From: Desulfovibrio sp.
GTDB lineage: Bacteria > Desulfobacterota > Desulfovibrionia > Desulfovibrionales > Desulfovibrionaceae
DNA length: 63,244 bases
Reading direction: 5' to 3'
NCBI GenBank assembly: GCA_017454855.1
Contig: JAFTCE010000114.1
Location: 1 to 63,244 of the forward strand
Below, piece after piece: positions 35,607 to 44,772 of the stretch. Each line of letters opens with the position of its first letter. Within the stretch, counting starts at the first letter, position 1. The notes under the pieces were generated by a model that had not been told where the DNA came from, ran no database searches, and worked only from the letters and a program-made list of their open reading frames with translations. A program made the position numbers and the translations under genes.

Positions 35607-36167
35607 CTAGATTTCCATGATTTCTTTTTCCTTGGCGGTACATTTTTTGTCGCTTTCGGCCACAAACCTGTCTGTGAGCTTTTGCACGTCGTCGATGGCC
35701 TTTTTTTGCTCGTCTTCGCTGATAACTTTGTCTTTTTCGAGCTTTTTCAGGGCCTCATTGGCGTCGCGGCGCACATTGCGTACGGCTACCTTGGCTTCCT
35801 CGGTGTACTTGCGGGCCACCTTGACGAGTTCTTTGCGGCGTTCCTCAGTGAGCGGCGGCACAGAAATACGGATGATTTTGCCGTCGTTCACCGGTGTCAG
35901 GCCCAGGTCGGCCTTGAGTATGGCCTTTTCCACAGCAGCAATGCCGCCCTTGTCCCAAGGCTGAATGGTGACCGTGCGACTGTCGGGCACGGCCACAGAG
36001 GCCATCTGGCCGATGGGCGTTGGCGTACCGTAGTAGTCGGCCTTGATGCCGTCCACCAGGGCAGTGGTGGCACGGCCCGTGCGCAGTTTGGTAAAGTCGC
36101 GATCCTGGGCGGCGAGCGCTTTTTCCATGCGTTCTTCGGCATCGAGAAGGACGGTGTCGATATCCAT
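35607..36167 (-). CDS. frr: Ribosome recycling factor
   Basis: RRF splits post-termination ribosomes together with EF-G. The 186-residue product begins [20 protein letters not shown] and contains [60 protein letters not shown] and [19 protein letters not shown]. Length and motifs match the family. The ATG at 36167 follows AAGGAGAG. It is 23 bases downstream of pyrH. Confidence 0.97.
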   Translation of the reverse strand: MDIDTVLLDAEERMEKALAAQDRDFTKLRTGRATTALVDGIKADYYGTPTPIGQMASVAVPDSRTVTIQPWDKGGIAAVEKAILKADLGLTPVNDGKIIRISVPPLTEERRKELVKVARKYTEEAKVAVRNVRRDANEALKKLEKDKVISEDEQKKAIDDVQKLTDRFVAESDKKCTAKEKEIMEI

Positions 36168-36190
36168 GCAATTCTCTCCTTGGGGCTGGC

Positions 36191-36904
36191 TCAACCATGC
36201 ACGATGGTACCCACGGCTTCGCCGCAAACTGCGCGGCTGATCTGACCGCCGAACATACGGCAGACGATGATGGGCACGTTGTTGTCACGCACAAGGGCAA
36301 AGGCCGTGGCGTCCATGACTCCCAGACGCCGGGTCAGGGTTTCGTCATAGCTGATGGTCGTAAATTTGACGGCGTCGGGAAAACGAGCCGGGTCTTTGTC
36401 GTAAATGCCGTCAACCTTGGTGGCCTTGATGATGGCGTCGCACTTGAGTTCCATGCCGCGCAGCGCCGCCGTGGTGTCCGTGGTGAAATAGGGATTGCCT
36501 GTACCGGCAGCGCAAATGACCACGCGGCCCTTATCCAGATGGTGTAGGGCGCGGCGGCGGACATAGGGTTCGCAGACCTGGCGCATGGCAATAGCCGAGA
36601 GGACGCGCGTGGGGTAGCCCTGCCTTTCCAACATGTCCTGCACGGCAAGGGCGTTGAGTACCGTGGCCAACATGCCCATGTAGTCCGCCGAAGAGCGTTC
36701 CATGCCCTTGGCCGATGCGGACAGGCCGCGAAAGATGTTGCCGCCGCCAATGACCAGGGCCATTTGCACGCCCATGTTCAATACGCTGCCGATTTCTGTG
36801 CAGATGACGGAGACGGTTTCGGGATCAATGCCGGTCTTTTGTTCTCCGGCCAGAGCTTCGCCGCTCAATTTCAGCAGGACGCGCCTGTATTTCAGTGTGG
36901 GCAT
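36191..36904 (-). CDS. pyrH: Uridylate kinase (UMP kinase)
   Basis: PyrH phosphorylates UMP to UDP as a hexamer, distinct from eukaryotic enzymes. The 237-residue product carries [99 protein letters not shown] and the C-terminal [10 protein letters not shown]. It heads the pyrH-frr-uppS-cdsA-dxr-rseP-tsaB run. rpsB and tsf, which often precede it, are not here. Confidence 0.97.
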   Translation of the reverse strand: MPTLKYRRVLLKLSGEALAGEQKTGIDPETVSVICTEIGSVLNMGVQMALVIGGGNIFRGLSASAKGMERSSADYMGMLATVLNALAVQDMLERQGYPTRVLSAIAMRQVCEPYVRRRALHHLDKGRVVICAAGTGNPYFTTDTTAALRGMELKCDAIIKATKVDGIYDKDPARFPDAVKFTTISYDETLTRRLGVMDATAFALVRDNNVPIIVCRMFGGQISRAVCGEAVGTIVHG

Positions 36905-36957
36905 GGCCGCTCCGTTGTTGCAGGTGGAAGATGGCTACGCGCCGTCGGGTTTGCACT

Positions 36958-37395
36958 CTAGCAGAAATCTTCTGTGGCCGGAAGTCTTTTTGCACGCAAT
37001 TCGGCGGACCGTGTGTCTTCAGTGTCGCCGTTTGCGGGGATGGCGCTGCCTGCTGCGTACGGCCTGTGCGTTTCTGAGCTGTCAGCCTGGTGCGCTGTCG
37101 GCCATTCGGTCACGCACAGGGGCAGGCTTTGTCCAATCTCGGTCAGGACTCGGTACGCCTGCTCAAGGCAGTGGGGTGAAAACAGCAAGCGCAGCAGGGC
37201 CGTCTGGCGCTCTAGCACCGTGAAGTAGGCCGTATGTCCGTATGCCTCCAGTAAAAAGCGAAACATGGCCGTGTGTTCCGGAGCCAGGCGCACCAGCAGG
37301 CTGGCACTGCGGCCTGGTTCGGGCAGGGCAGGCTTGGGACGAGGCTGGCGGCCCAGGGCCGGGGACTCCTGTGCGTCATCGAGTTGGCCAGGCAT
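36958..37395 (-). CDS. DUF4911-like small protein of unknown function
   Basis: The 145-residue product has a core of about 70 residues, from SASLLVRLAPEHTAMFRFLL through FTVLERQTALLRLLFSPHC and LEQAYRVLTEIGQSL. This matches what I recall of DUF4911 proteins in Desulfovibrionales. The rest is low-complexity. The ATG at 37395 shares its A with the azlD TGA stop (TGATG), so the two are translationally coupled. No activity is known. Confidence 0.6.
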   Translation of the reverse strand: MPGQLDDAQESPALGRQPRPKPALPEPGRSASLLVRLAPEHTAMFRFLLEAYGHTAYFTVLERQTALLRLLFSPHCLEQAYRVLTEIGQSLPLCVTEWPTAHQADSSETHRPYAAGSAIPANGDTEDTRSAELRAKRLPATEDFC

Positions 37396-37727
37396 CAGTA
37401 CAAACCCGTGGCCCTGGCTGCAATGACCATGCCCAGGCCAAAGGCGATGGTCAGAAAATAGTTCTTGCTCCACCAGGCCACAACCAAGGAAGGCAGGGCA
37501 ACCATGAGAAAGAGGTTGGAAGTTCCTACATTGAACTGGCCTTGGTAGAAGAGGACATCCGGCCCAACCAGGGCCGCCATGACGGCGACTGGCACGAAGG
37601 ACAGCCAGCTACGCAGCAGCGGCGGCAGACTGTCGCCGTGCAGCAGACTCAGGGGCAGAACCTTGGGGAGGAGCGTGGCCAGCACGCAGCCCAGCAGGCA
37701 GGGGGCAAGAGCTGTGCCTTCAGGCAT
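37395..37727 (-). CDS. azlD: AzlD-family branched-chain amino acid export subunit
   Basis: AzlD is the small membrane partner of AzlC in LIV-E-type exporters of branched-chain amino acids. The 110-residue product has three to four hydrophobic segments and ends just after YFLTIAFGLGMVIAARA. The typical PxxLRxxP element appears as LPPLLRSWLSFVPVAVMAAL. The ATG at 37727 has GGGGAG seven bases upstream and overlaps the azlC end by eight bases. Confidence 0.88.
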   Translation of the reverse strand: MPEGTALAPCLLGCVLATLLPKVLPLSLLHGDSLPPLLRSWLSFVPVAVMAALVGPDVLFYQGQFNVGTSNLFLMVALPSLVVAWWSKNYFLTIAFGLGMVIAARATGLY

Positions 37728-38478
37728 GCGAGTTCTCCCCATGTTCGACGCGTCGTGGCGGGACGGAAGATCGGTTGTCCTGGCGTCCTTTGAGCAAAAG
37801 TAGGCAGACTCCCAGGCTGGCGCCGACCACCGTGGCCAGGGCGATATTCCATTGGCTCATGCCCAGGCCCCTGAGGGCAATGGACAGGAATGCCGTGAAC
37901 AGGGCCACGATGACATGCAGGCGGCTGACGCACTGAGGCACGAGCAGGGCCAGGAACATGGCCGTGAGTGCGTAATCCAAGCCCAGGGGCTGCACATCGG
38001 TCACCAGCTCGCCGCAGAAGGCGCCAATGGCCGTGCCAGAGACCCAGGCCAACTGGGCGCTGTGATTGCAGACGAAGAGGGTGGTCAGATTGCAGCGCCA
38101 GCCCTGCTGGAAGGCCGTGACGTGTACGGCAAAGGTTTCATCCGTCAGACCCAGACCGAGTAGAAAGCGTTGCCAGCGCGGCAGGGCCGCAAGCCAGGGG
38201 GCTTCCGCCGCCGACTGGAGCAGGTAACGCAGGTTGACAATAAGCACGGCCGCCATAATGGAAAGCGCGTTGGCTCCAACGCCCCACATGCTGGCAAAGA
38301 CAAATTGGCCCGAACCGGAGAACATGAGTACTGACATGGCTACGGCAAGGCCAGGGGGAATGTTGTTCTTGACAGCCAGCACGCCAAAGGCAAAGCCCAC
38401 GGGGATATAGCCCAACATGATGGGCAGGCTGCGGTGCAGGCCCTGGGCCAAGGGGGAGAGACAAACAGGTACAGACAT
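37720..38478 (-). CDS. azlC: AzlC-family branched-chain amino acid exporter
   Basis: AzlC is the larger inner-membrane subunit of the AzlCD exporter. The 252-residue product shows SLPIMLGYIPVGFAFGVLAV, MSVLMFSGSGQFVFASMW, VNLRYLLQSAA and LGLTDETFAV, all typical, with about seven hydrophobic segments. The ATG at 38478 follows GAGG by six bases. Substrate range in this family varies, so export of leucine or valine analogues is inferred. Confidence 0.9.
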   Translation of the reverse strand: MSVPVCLSPLAQGLHRSLPIMLGYIPVGFAFGVLAVKNNIPPGLAVAMSVLMFSGSGQFVFASMWGVGANALSIMAAVLIVNLRYLLQSAAEAPWLAALPRWQRFLLGLGLTDETFAVHVTAFQQGWRCNLTTLFVCNHSAQLAWVSGTAIGAFCGELVTDVQPLGLDYALTAMFLALLVPQCVSRLHVIVALFTAFLSIALRGLGMSQWNIALATVVGASLGVCLLLLKGRQDNRSSVPPRRVEHGENSHA

Positions 38479-38584
38479 GGACAACCTCTACAATGCCGCT
38501 CAACGTTCTTGTACCTGTTTCGGCGCAGGCTTGCAAGAATGGCCTTGTCTCTGCGGTACGTGTGTCGGGTCGAGAGAACGTGTT

Positions 38585-39109
38585 CTAAACAGGGGCGAGG
38601 TGTTCAAAGGAATGTCTGGCGCTGTCAAGGGCACGTTGCCAGCAGAGCCGTGCAGCTAAGCAATCCGTGGCATCGGGATGGCGCTCGGCTTCACGCAGGC
38701 GCAGCAGTCTTTCACGGGTCAGAGTGTGCGTACCCTTGCGCTGTGTGGCCGCCAGCACGCGTGGATTGACGCGGCCCTGGGACAAAAAGACGTCCAGCAC
38801 CTTGTTGCCGCCCTCGGCCAGCAAGTCGTGGGCAATGCGTGTGCAGCGCTGTGCTTGCGGTGAATCCGGCCAGGCGCCCAGTGTGCCGAAGAGAAAAACG
38901 CGCTTGCCGCGAACACGGGCCATGTAGCGCTGGCTGCGGGCATCGGGCGCCCCCTTGCGTACCCAAAAGCCCAGGGCCAGGAGATCAAATGCCTGCGGAT
39001 CCGGGGCCTGGCGCACGGCAAGGCAGGGAATGTCCGTGCCCCGGGCTAGAGCCAGGGCCAACGTGCGTGTATTGCCGCTGCACGAGGAATAGACGATGCA
39101 ACAGCGCAT
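38585..39109 (-). CDS. Flavodoxin-like protein
   Basis: This is probably a small FMN-binding redox protein. The 174-residue product opens CCIVYSSCSGNTRTLALALA, matching the phosphate loop S-S-x-T-G-N-T with a Ser replacing Thr. Then come DLLALGFWVRKGAPDARSQR and KRVFLFGTLGAWPDSPQAQR, typical of flavodoxin-fold members. The last 50 residues are charged and helical, unusual for electron-transfer flavodoxins. It starts two bases after the Crp/Fnr gene stop, so it is likely co-transcribed with, and perhaps controlled by, that regulator. Confidence 0.8.
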   Translation of the reverse strand: MRCCIVYSSCSGNTRTLALALARGTDIPCLAVRQAPDPQAFDLLALGFWVRKGAPDARSQRYMARVRGKRVFLFGTLGAWPDSPQAQRCTRIAHDLLAEGGNKVLDVFLSQGRVNPRVLAATQRKGTHTLTRERLLRLREAERHPDATDCLAARLCWQRALDSARHSFEHLAPV

Positions 39110-39111
39110 GC

Positions 39112-39798
39112 TCAAGACCTTGCTCTGAGCTTGAGCGCGTCGGAATCCAGGAGGACAATACGCCGCCTTGTGCGCTCAATGAGTCCCACTGCGTGCAGCG
39201 CACTCAGTTCCCTGCTCAGGCTTTCCCGGCTTATCCCCATTTGGCGGGCCAGGGTTTCCTGGGTAACGTGGAGTTCCAAAGTGGCGGATTTTTCCATGCG
39301 CGCCCGGTGCAGCAACCAGGCAGCCACGCGGCTGGCAACCAAAATGCGTCCTTGGGAACCAGCGATTTTGTTGATGAGCAGCCTTTGGCGCAAACTCATG
39401 CCTCTGAGCAGCGCAAGGCAGAGGTTGGGATTGCGTTGCAGGCAGTCGAGCAGAGGCTTTTTCTCAATGCGCAGCACGGCACATGGGTGCAGGGCAACGG
39501 CACTGAAGGGCAGGATTTCTTCGTAAAAAAGAACGCCCGCATCCAGGATCCTGCCCGAGCGCACCAGGTGCAGCACGCACTCCTTGCCCTGGGTGCTGTG
39601 GCGGCAGAGCTTGACCATGCCCTGCAGAAGCAGCATGACATCGGCGCTGTCATCGCCTTCGCGAATAAGGACTTCTCCTGTGGCAAAGGATTGGATGTGC
39701 GCATGTCTGGCCAGGGCTTGGCGTTCCTCATCGGAGAGTACTGCCAGCGATCCCAGGCGCAGGGCCTGCTCGAGCTGCAGGGCAGAGCTGTGATCCAT
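39112..39798 (-). CDS. Crp/Fnr-family transcriptional regulator
   Basis: This is a cyclic-nucleotide-fold sensor with a winged helix. The 228-residue product has the cupin-like domain (HIQSFATGEVLIREGDDSAD, MLLLQGMVKLCR, LPFSAVALHP) and a long dimer helix. The C-terminal HTH is HVTQETLARQMGISRESLSR. No Fnr-type N-terminal Cys cluster is present; two scattered Cys occur. The signal is therefore not oxygen through an iron-sulfur cluster. The ATG at 39798 lies six bases after GAGGAGG. The flavodoxin-like gene follows directly. Confidence 0.9.
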   Translation of the reverse strand: MDHSSALQLEQALRLGSLAVLSDEERQALARHAHIQSFATGEVLIREGDDSADVMLLLQGMVKLCRHSTQGKECVLHLVRSGRILDAGVLFYEEILPFSAVALHPCAVLRIEKKPLLDCLQRNPNLCLALLRGMSLRQRLLINKIAGSQGRILVASRVAAWLLHRARMEKSATLELHVTQETLARQMGISRESLSRELSALHAVGLIERTRRRIVLLDSDALKLRARS

Positions 39799-40025
39799 GA
39801 GCATCCTCCTCGGCTGGACGAACGTGTCATTCTCTACATTAGGAGGATGTCAGTTTCTGTGACGCTGCGCACAATAGACGGCGGAACTCGGGAAAAGCGC
39901 GTTTCAGAGCATAATCTGCTCCCTTCGTCGACTGGGCCTGCGGCAAGGAGAGACCGCGTACAGTGCCAATCCACGAAGGTTGGGCTACGAAAAGGATGCC
40001 GTTGGTTGTGGCGCCTGTTTTGCTT

Positions 40026-40049
40026 ATCTCCCCCTGAATAGGGGGAGAT
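40026..40049. terminator. Hairpin downstream of fliS
   Basis: A perfect 9-bp inverted repeat ATCTCCCCC/GGGGGAGAT (40026-40034 with 40041-40049, loop TGAATA) lies 48 bases after the fliS stop. No clear T run follows on either strand, so it may block exonucleases rather than terminate well. The 290-base gap between fliS and the Crp/Fnr gene holds no other feature I can support. Confidence 0.5.
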
Positions 40050-40096
40050 TTCCAAACAGAATGAGCAATCGTTGCGATCGCCTTGTGCAAGCAAGG

Positions 40097-40774
40097 CTAG
40101 GGCTTGCCGTAGGCACCAGGTATTCTGGCAGCCGGGCGCTGCGGGGTGAAGGCGTCAAAATTTTGCACATGGGCGCGTTGTCCGACGTTGTTAGCCTGCG
40201 CTGCCAGAGGGGAAACGGGGACACTTTCCGCTGTCGGCGTGGAAGTGATCGGCGGCATGTTTGTGTTCATGGCGCGGCCATACATGGCTTGGGCTCGTGA
40301 GCGGGGCACTGCCGTCATGGCTGGCTGCAGGACGGGTTGGGCCTTTCTGAGCGACGAACCCACAGGCTGCATGCGTCCGGCGATGTCCGTGGCTGCCCTG
40401 CGCGCCTCCGGGGTGTCAATGATCTGGGCATACGCGCCGCGCAGACCGGTGAGGATGGATTCCACGCTGTCCAGGGACTCTACGTCCATTTTCAGATTGG
40501 CGCGCAGCAGCCGGGCAGTACAGAGCAGATAGAGGTTGTTCAGGTTCTCTGCGAGGCTGCCCCCTTTTTCCAGGTTTAGGGACGAGGAGAGTTCGGTGAT
40601 GATGTCAATGACCTTGGAAATGAGTATGCCCTTGGCCGCGAAGTCCTTGGCCTGCATCTTGATGCGCGCTTGCTGGATAAACTTGAGCGCGCCGTCATAG
40701 AGCATGAGCAGAAGCCGACCCTGATCCGTGGTACTCACATTGGTTTGAAAATATGCGTGTGCGGCCTTGTTCAT
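40097..40774 (-). CDS. fliS: Flagellar export chaperone FliS, with C-terminal extension
   Basis: FliS binds flagellin in the cytosol and delivers it to the flagellar export gate. The 225-residue product has the standard core in its first 125 residues: AAHAYFQTNVSTTDQGRLLL, LMLYDGALKFIQQA, ISKVIDIITELSSSLNLEKG and NLNNLYLLCTARLLRANLKM. FliS is usually about 130 residues. Here about 90 extra residues follow, rich in Ala, Pro, Met, Arg and Gln and probably disordered, ending RPAARIPGAYGKP. It lies 30 bases after fliD on the same strand. Confidence 0.93.
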   Translation of the reverse strand: MNKAAHAYFQTNVSTTDQGRLLLMLYDGALKFIQQARIKMQAKDFAAKGILISKVIDIITELSSSLNLEKGGSLAENLNNLYLLCTARLLRANLKMDVESLDSVESILTGLRGAYAQIIDTPEARRAATDIAGRMQPVGSSLRKAQPVLQPAMTAVPRSRAQAMYGRAMNTNMPPITSTPTAESVPVSPLAAQANNVGQRAHVQNFDAFTPQRPAARIPGAYGKP

Positions 40775-40804
40775 CAGATGTTCCTTCCTCTGTTCAGGGG
40801 GTTG

Positions 40805-43800
40805 TTAGTTGGAACTGCTGAGCTGCTTGAGCTGGGCTTCAAGCTGGGATTGCTGTTCGTCGTATTGCTTGAGCAAGGTTTCCAAGTTGGCGAAATAGGT
40901 CTTTTGCCGAGTTTCCCACAGGCTGATGCGCTTTTCTTCCTTGCCGATGGCGGTGTCAATATTTTCCATAATGGTCTTGTAATTGTCGCGCAAGACCATG
41001 AGCGCGCCGTTTTCGGACTTGAGCGAGATGGCGTCATAGTTAATGCCATTGGCTGAACCCACATTGACATTGGTAAACTTGAGTTCGTTCTTAAGGAAGG
41101 TATTCACCGTCTGCACGAGACCTTCCTTGATGCGGATTTGACCAGAGTGCGCCCCTTCGGCCAGATTGTCAATCTGGAAGGAAAGACCACGCGCATCCCC
41201 GGAAGCCACGCTGTAATAATAGCCAGGTTGGCTCGTGTCCCGCTTGGCTTCCACGCCGCCCACATAGACATGTTCAATGTTGCCGGCTGCATCCACTGTA
41301 TACGATACGTCGTAGGTGCCCCCCTTGGTGATGCCGGAAACATGGCTGCCGTAGCGGAAATCGGCCGATGTACTCGCGCCCGTGCCACTGGCGCAGAAAA
41401 AGTCGACCACCGCAGACAGATGTTTGTTGATCATGTTTTCATAATTTGCCTGATCCAGCTCCTGGATGGAGGCGATGCTGGCCGCAGGCGCAATGACCAG
41501 CAAGCCATAGGTATCGCTGGTGGACGTCGTGTCCATCTTGATGCCCAGGTTTGCCAGCACGGCCAAAGCGTCACCGGAGAGGATGTCTTGGGAAGACGTA
41601 CGACTGGTAAAGCCGGGCGGCGAGCTGGTGACCAGGCTTGTGAAGCGGCTGTTGAAGAGTTGCACACCATAGTTGCCCTGCAAAAGACCACCTTTTTCGG
41701 CAGTGAGCTGGGAGGTGCTGTAGTTGCTGCTGCCGATATCGTCGGGGTCGTTGGACGTGACTTCCTTGTTTTCATCGTAGGCTGTGAACTGGCGTACGGT
41801 GAGCAGTACGGAATTGATGGCATCCAGAAAGTTCTGGATGGATTGTTCCACCGAGGCAATGTCCGTACTCACCGTGATACTGGCCGTACCCGTGCCTTGG
41901 ATGTTGAAAACGACGCCCTCCAGCGTGTCGCTGACGCTGTTGGAGGCAGATTCCATGGTCACCGGCCAGTTGTCAACCTGATACTTGGCATTGGCCGCAG
42001 TCTGGATGTTCCAGTTGGACGAAGCCGTCACTTGGCCCTTAATTCTAGGACCGTCCAGGCTTCTTATGTTGGCAAGTTGCAGATAATAGTTGCCGCTATC
42101 GGGAATGCCCGCGCTGGTGTCCACGAGGTTGCCTTCCTCGTCCACAAGATCCACTTCCAACCCTTGGTTGCGGATCTCTGTCAAAACGTCGGCCATAGCC
42201 GTGCCGCCAGGTAGCGTGAAAGTCGTGTGCGTGCCATCGTTGAGCGTGATGTCGTACTGAAGATCGGGCGGACTTTCCAGGGTATCCGTAGCGGTCATGC
42301 CGGCAATGGTTGTCACAGCATCGGTTTTCACCGTCACGGCGTCCATGCCACCGCCCGCGCCGCCGCCGCTTAGGTAGAAGTTGGTCACCTGGTCGGAAAA
42401 AGTGACCTTGGTGCCATTGAGTGTGCCGTAATTTTGGAGTTCATCCAGCAAATCCTGATAGGTGGCATTTTGAGCCAGGGAGAAACTTTCCGTGCTGCCA
42501 TCAGCCTTCACGATGGTATAGGTGAAAGACTTGTTCGGGTCGGCATTGCTCCCGGCGAGCTGAGTGTCCAGCTTGTTCGAAGCAATGGTAACGGCAGTGC
42601 TAAAGGTCTTGCTCAGGCCCGTGCCCGTGATTTCCGTGCCCATGTTGCCGGCCTTGGATGTGGCGGTTATGCCGCTGTCATCGGAAGAGAAACTGATGCT
42701 CTTCACATTGGCCAAATTCAGCTCCCAGGCCCCGGAGCTGTTCATGCTCATATTCACCGTGCTGGCGCCGGAAAGCTGGGCGATCTGCAGGGCTGCGTCC
42801 TTCAGACTTGTCCCCCCTGTTATGGTCAGGGTGCGTGTGCTGGTGGTCACGCCGTCGTTGAGTTCCAGGGTCACGATCTGGGCAGCGGGCAAGGTGGTAT
42901 CGGCAGGAGAATGGCCAAGGTTGAGCGTGGTGGACGGCTTCGTGAAAGACTTCACTTTAGAGGAGTCGCGGCGGTACATGGCCGCCACGTCCTTCAGTGT
43001 CAGATTTCCATCGTCGTCCAGAGAAGCAATGCTGCGCCCGACCTTGGTATTGATGGCGGTGACCAGATTGGCATTGGTCTTGTCGCCGTTGATGCTCACC
43101 GTAAACCTGTTGCCGTCCTCCATGATGAGGTCATAGGCAAACTTTGTGGGATCGGTGACCGCAGTGGACATGTCCAACAAATCGTTGGTTTGCCATGTGG
43201 ATGTGGTGCCCGTGGCGTCCATGCCCTCGAGATTGCTGCTGTAAATGATGAGGTCGTTGTCGGCCCCGGTACTCTTCCCGGCGATCTGGAAGACATAACC
43301 GCTGCCGGTCTGCACGAGGCTGATCTTGATGCCGGGATTGTCTGCGGAATTGTTGATCATGCTGACAAAGGAATCTAGCGTGGTATTGGCTGGTATGTTC
43401 ACGCTATAGTCCTTGCCCGCATAGCGGTAAGAAAATGCTTGCGTCTGGCCCGTCGTGTTGATGGCATCCGTTTTGCTGGAAAACACGTGGCCCGTATTGG
43501 CCCAGATGGCGTTGCTGGCCATTTGCGTCACGTTGATCGTGTGCTGCACGTCGTCGGCAGAGGCATTGGCCACGGCCGTTATCACATTGTCGTCGCTGCT
43601 GAGCGCGTTCTTGGTCACGAAGCTGTTTTTGTTGGAGAGCTGGGCCAGCATACTTTGAGCTGCGCCAACCTGATCGATAATACTCTCAAAAGCGTCATAA
43701 CGCAGCTTCCAGTCGCTTTTCCAGGCCACCAGACGGTTGAGCTTGGTGGATTCCACCTGCTTGAGCTTCGTCAGAACATCGTCGAAATTCGCTTCCGAAC

Positions 43801-43846
43801 CGCTCAAACCCCAAATGGCATTGGAACCAGAAATGCTGATGGCCAT
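40805..43846 (-). CDS. fliD: Flagellar hook-associated protein 2 (filament cap), very long form
   Basis: FliD forms the cap at the filament tip under which flagellin folds. The 1013-residue product has the standard N-terminal helix region (FDDVLTKLKQVESTKLNRLV, WKSDWKLRYDAFESIIDQVG). The standard C-terminal part is also present (INKHLSAVVDFF region, GLSFQIDNLAEG, ISLWETRQKTYFANLETLLK). Typical FliD is 450-700 residues. The middle holds at least four copies of a beta-rich unit of about 90-110 residues. Each has a DG-S/T-x-x-F/L core and then a helix ending near 'L-x-E/A-I-x-x-x-G'. Examples are YDITLNDGTHTTFTLPGGTA and YTIVKADGSTESFSLAQNAT, resembling flagellin hook IN motifs. GAGG precedes the ATG. 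Confidence 0.93.
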   Translation of the reverse strand: MAISISGSNAIWGLSGSEANFDDVLTKLKQVESTKLNRLVAWKSDWKLRYDAFESIIDQVGAAQSMLAQLSNKNSFVTKNALSSDDNVITAVANASADDVQHTINVTQMASNAIWANTGHVFSSKTDAINTTGQTQAFSYRYAGKDYSVNIPANTTLDSFVSMINNSADNPGIKISLVQTGSGYVFQIAGKSTGADNDLIIYSSNLEGMDATGTTSTWQTNDLLDMSTAVTDPTKFAYDLIMEDGNRFTVSINGDKTNANLVTAINTKVGRSIASLDDDGNLTLKDVAAMYRRDSSKVKSFTKPSTTLNLGHSPADTTLPAAQIVTLELNDGVTTSTRTLTITGGTSLKDAALQIAQLSGASTVNMSMNSSGAWELNLANVKSISFSSDDSGITATSKAGNMGTEITGTGLSKTFSTAVTIASNKLDTQLAGSNADPNKSFTYTIVKADGSTESFSLAQNATYQDLLDELQNYGTLNGTKVTFSDQVTNFYLSGGGAGGGMDAVTVKTDAVTTIAGMTATDTLESPPDLQYDITLNDGTHTTFTLPGGTAMADVLTEIRNQGLEVDLVDEEGNLVDTSAGIPDSGNYYLQLANIRSLDGPRIKGQVTASSNWNIQTAANAKYQVDNWPVTMESASNSVSDTLEGVVFNIQGTGTASITVSTDIASVEQSIQNFLDAINSVLLTVRQFTAYDENKEVTSNDPDDIGSSNYSTSQLTAEKGGLLQGNYGVQLFNSRFTSLVTSSPPGFTSRTSSQDILSGDALAVLANLGIKMDTTSTSDTYGLLVIAPAASIASIQELDQANYENMINKHLSAVVDFFCASGTGASTSADFRYGSHVSGITKGGTYDVSYTVDAAGNIEHVYVGGVEAKRDTSQPGYYYSVASGDARGLSFQIDNLAEGAHSGQIRIKEGLVQTVNTFLKNELKFTNVNVGSANGINYDAISLKSENGALMVLRDNYKTIMENIDTAIGKEEKRISLWETRQKTYFANLETLLKQYDEQQSQLEAQLKQLSSSN

Positions 43847-44139
43847 AGGACGCCTCGTTACGAAAAAAAGGCTTAACCCCTTGTCCAGGGGAGGGATAAC
43901 TGCCGTTTGCCGTCTGCGGGGAATGACGGTAAAAAATGCCTACTCCCAGCGCGCAGTAGAAAGGATGCAAGAAACATGCAAAAGTATTTTGGGAGGACGC
44001 GGCTCTCTCTATCCCTCAAAGTGAGCTGCCTACATACAGTTACAAACGGCCATTGGGCGAAAAAGTTTAGAGCAGGTGTGCGCGTTCGTGAACTGCCCGC
44101 AAGGGCCTTCTGTTCCAAAGGTCAGAGGAAAAGATGGCG

Positions 44140-44760
44140 TCATTGCGCAAGCGTCGGCCATTGGGCCAGCAGGGCACGCAGGGCTTGGCCGCGATGGCTA
44201 CGACTGTTTTTTTCTGCGCGTGTCAGTTCTGCGGCGCTCTTGCCCAGGGACGGGAGAAAAAAAATCGGATCGTAGCCGAAGCCATTGCAGCCACGTGGCT
44301 CGCGCAGCAGACGACCTGGCCAGAGTCCTCGAACGACGAATTCCCTGCCGTCTGGGCAGACGGCGGCCATGCAGCAGACAAAGCGGCATGTGCGATTTTC
44401 CTCGGCGGCCATGACGTGCAGCAATTTACGCATGTTGCGGGCATCGCGACTTTCCCCGGGTAGGCTGGGCCAGTCACAGCCATAGCGCGCCGAGCGGATG
44501 CCAGGTGCGCCGCCTAGGGCGTCAACCTCCAAGCCGGAATCGTCGGCTACGCAGAGCAGGCCGCTGGCCGCTGCCGTTGCCCTGGCCTTGATCAGGGCAT
44601 TTTCCTCAAAAGTTGCTCCATTCTCCTCAATGTTGGAGAGCTGTGGAAAAGCCTTGAGTCCAAGCACCGTCACGCCAAAGGCGGCCAGGGGTTCGGCCAG
44701 TTCGCGAATCTTGCCTTCATTGCTCGTGGCTAGGACAATGTGTTGTCTTGTGTCGGGCAT
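44140..44760 (-). CDS. rdgB: XTP/dITP diphosphatase (RdgB/HAM1 family)
   Basis: This enzyme removes non-canonical purine nucleotides (dITP, XTP) from the pool. The 206-residue product contains IVLATSNEGKIRELAEPLAA at the N-terminus, ENALIKARATAAASGLLCVA, DDSGLEVDALGGAPGIRSAR and GFGYDPIFFLPSLGKSAAEL, then HRGQALRAL, all family hallmarks. AAGGAGATCCC precedes the ATG. It is 12 bases downstream of the EamA gene, so it may be the last gene of the long sulfolactate operon, with no obvious functional link. Confidence 0.95.
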   Translation of the reverse strand: MPDTRQHIVLATSNEGKIRELAEPLAAFGVTVLGLKAFPQLSNIEENGATFEENALIKARATAAASGLLCVADDSGLEVDALGGAPGIRSARYGCDWPSLPGESRDARNMRKLLHVMAAEENRTCRFVCCMAAVCPDGREFVVRGLWPGRLLREPRGCNGFGYDPIFFLPSLGKSAAELTRAEKNSRSHRGQALRALLAQWPTLAQ

Positions 44761-44772
44761 GGGATCTCCTTG

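Noticed and set aside
34683-36245. 520-codon plus-strand frame across uppS and frr
   Set aside because: It crosses two certain minus-strand genes and has no family resemblance.
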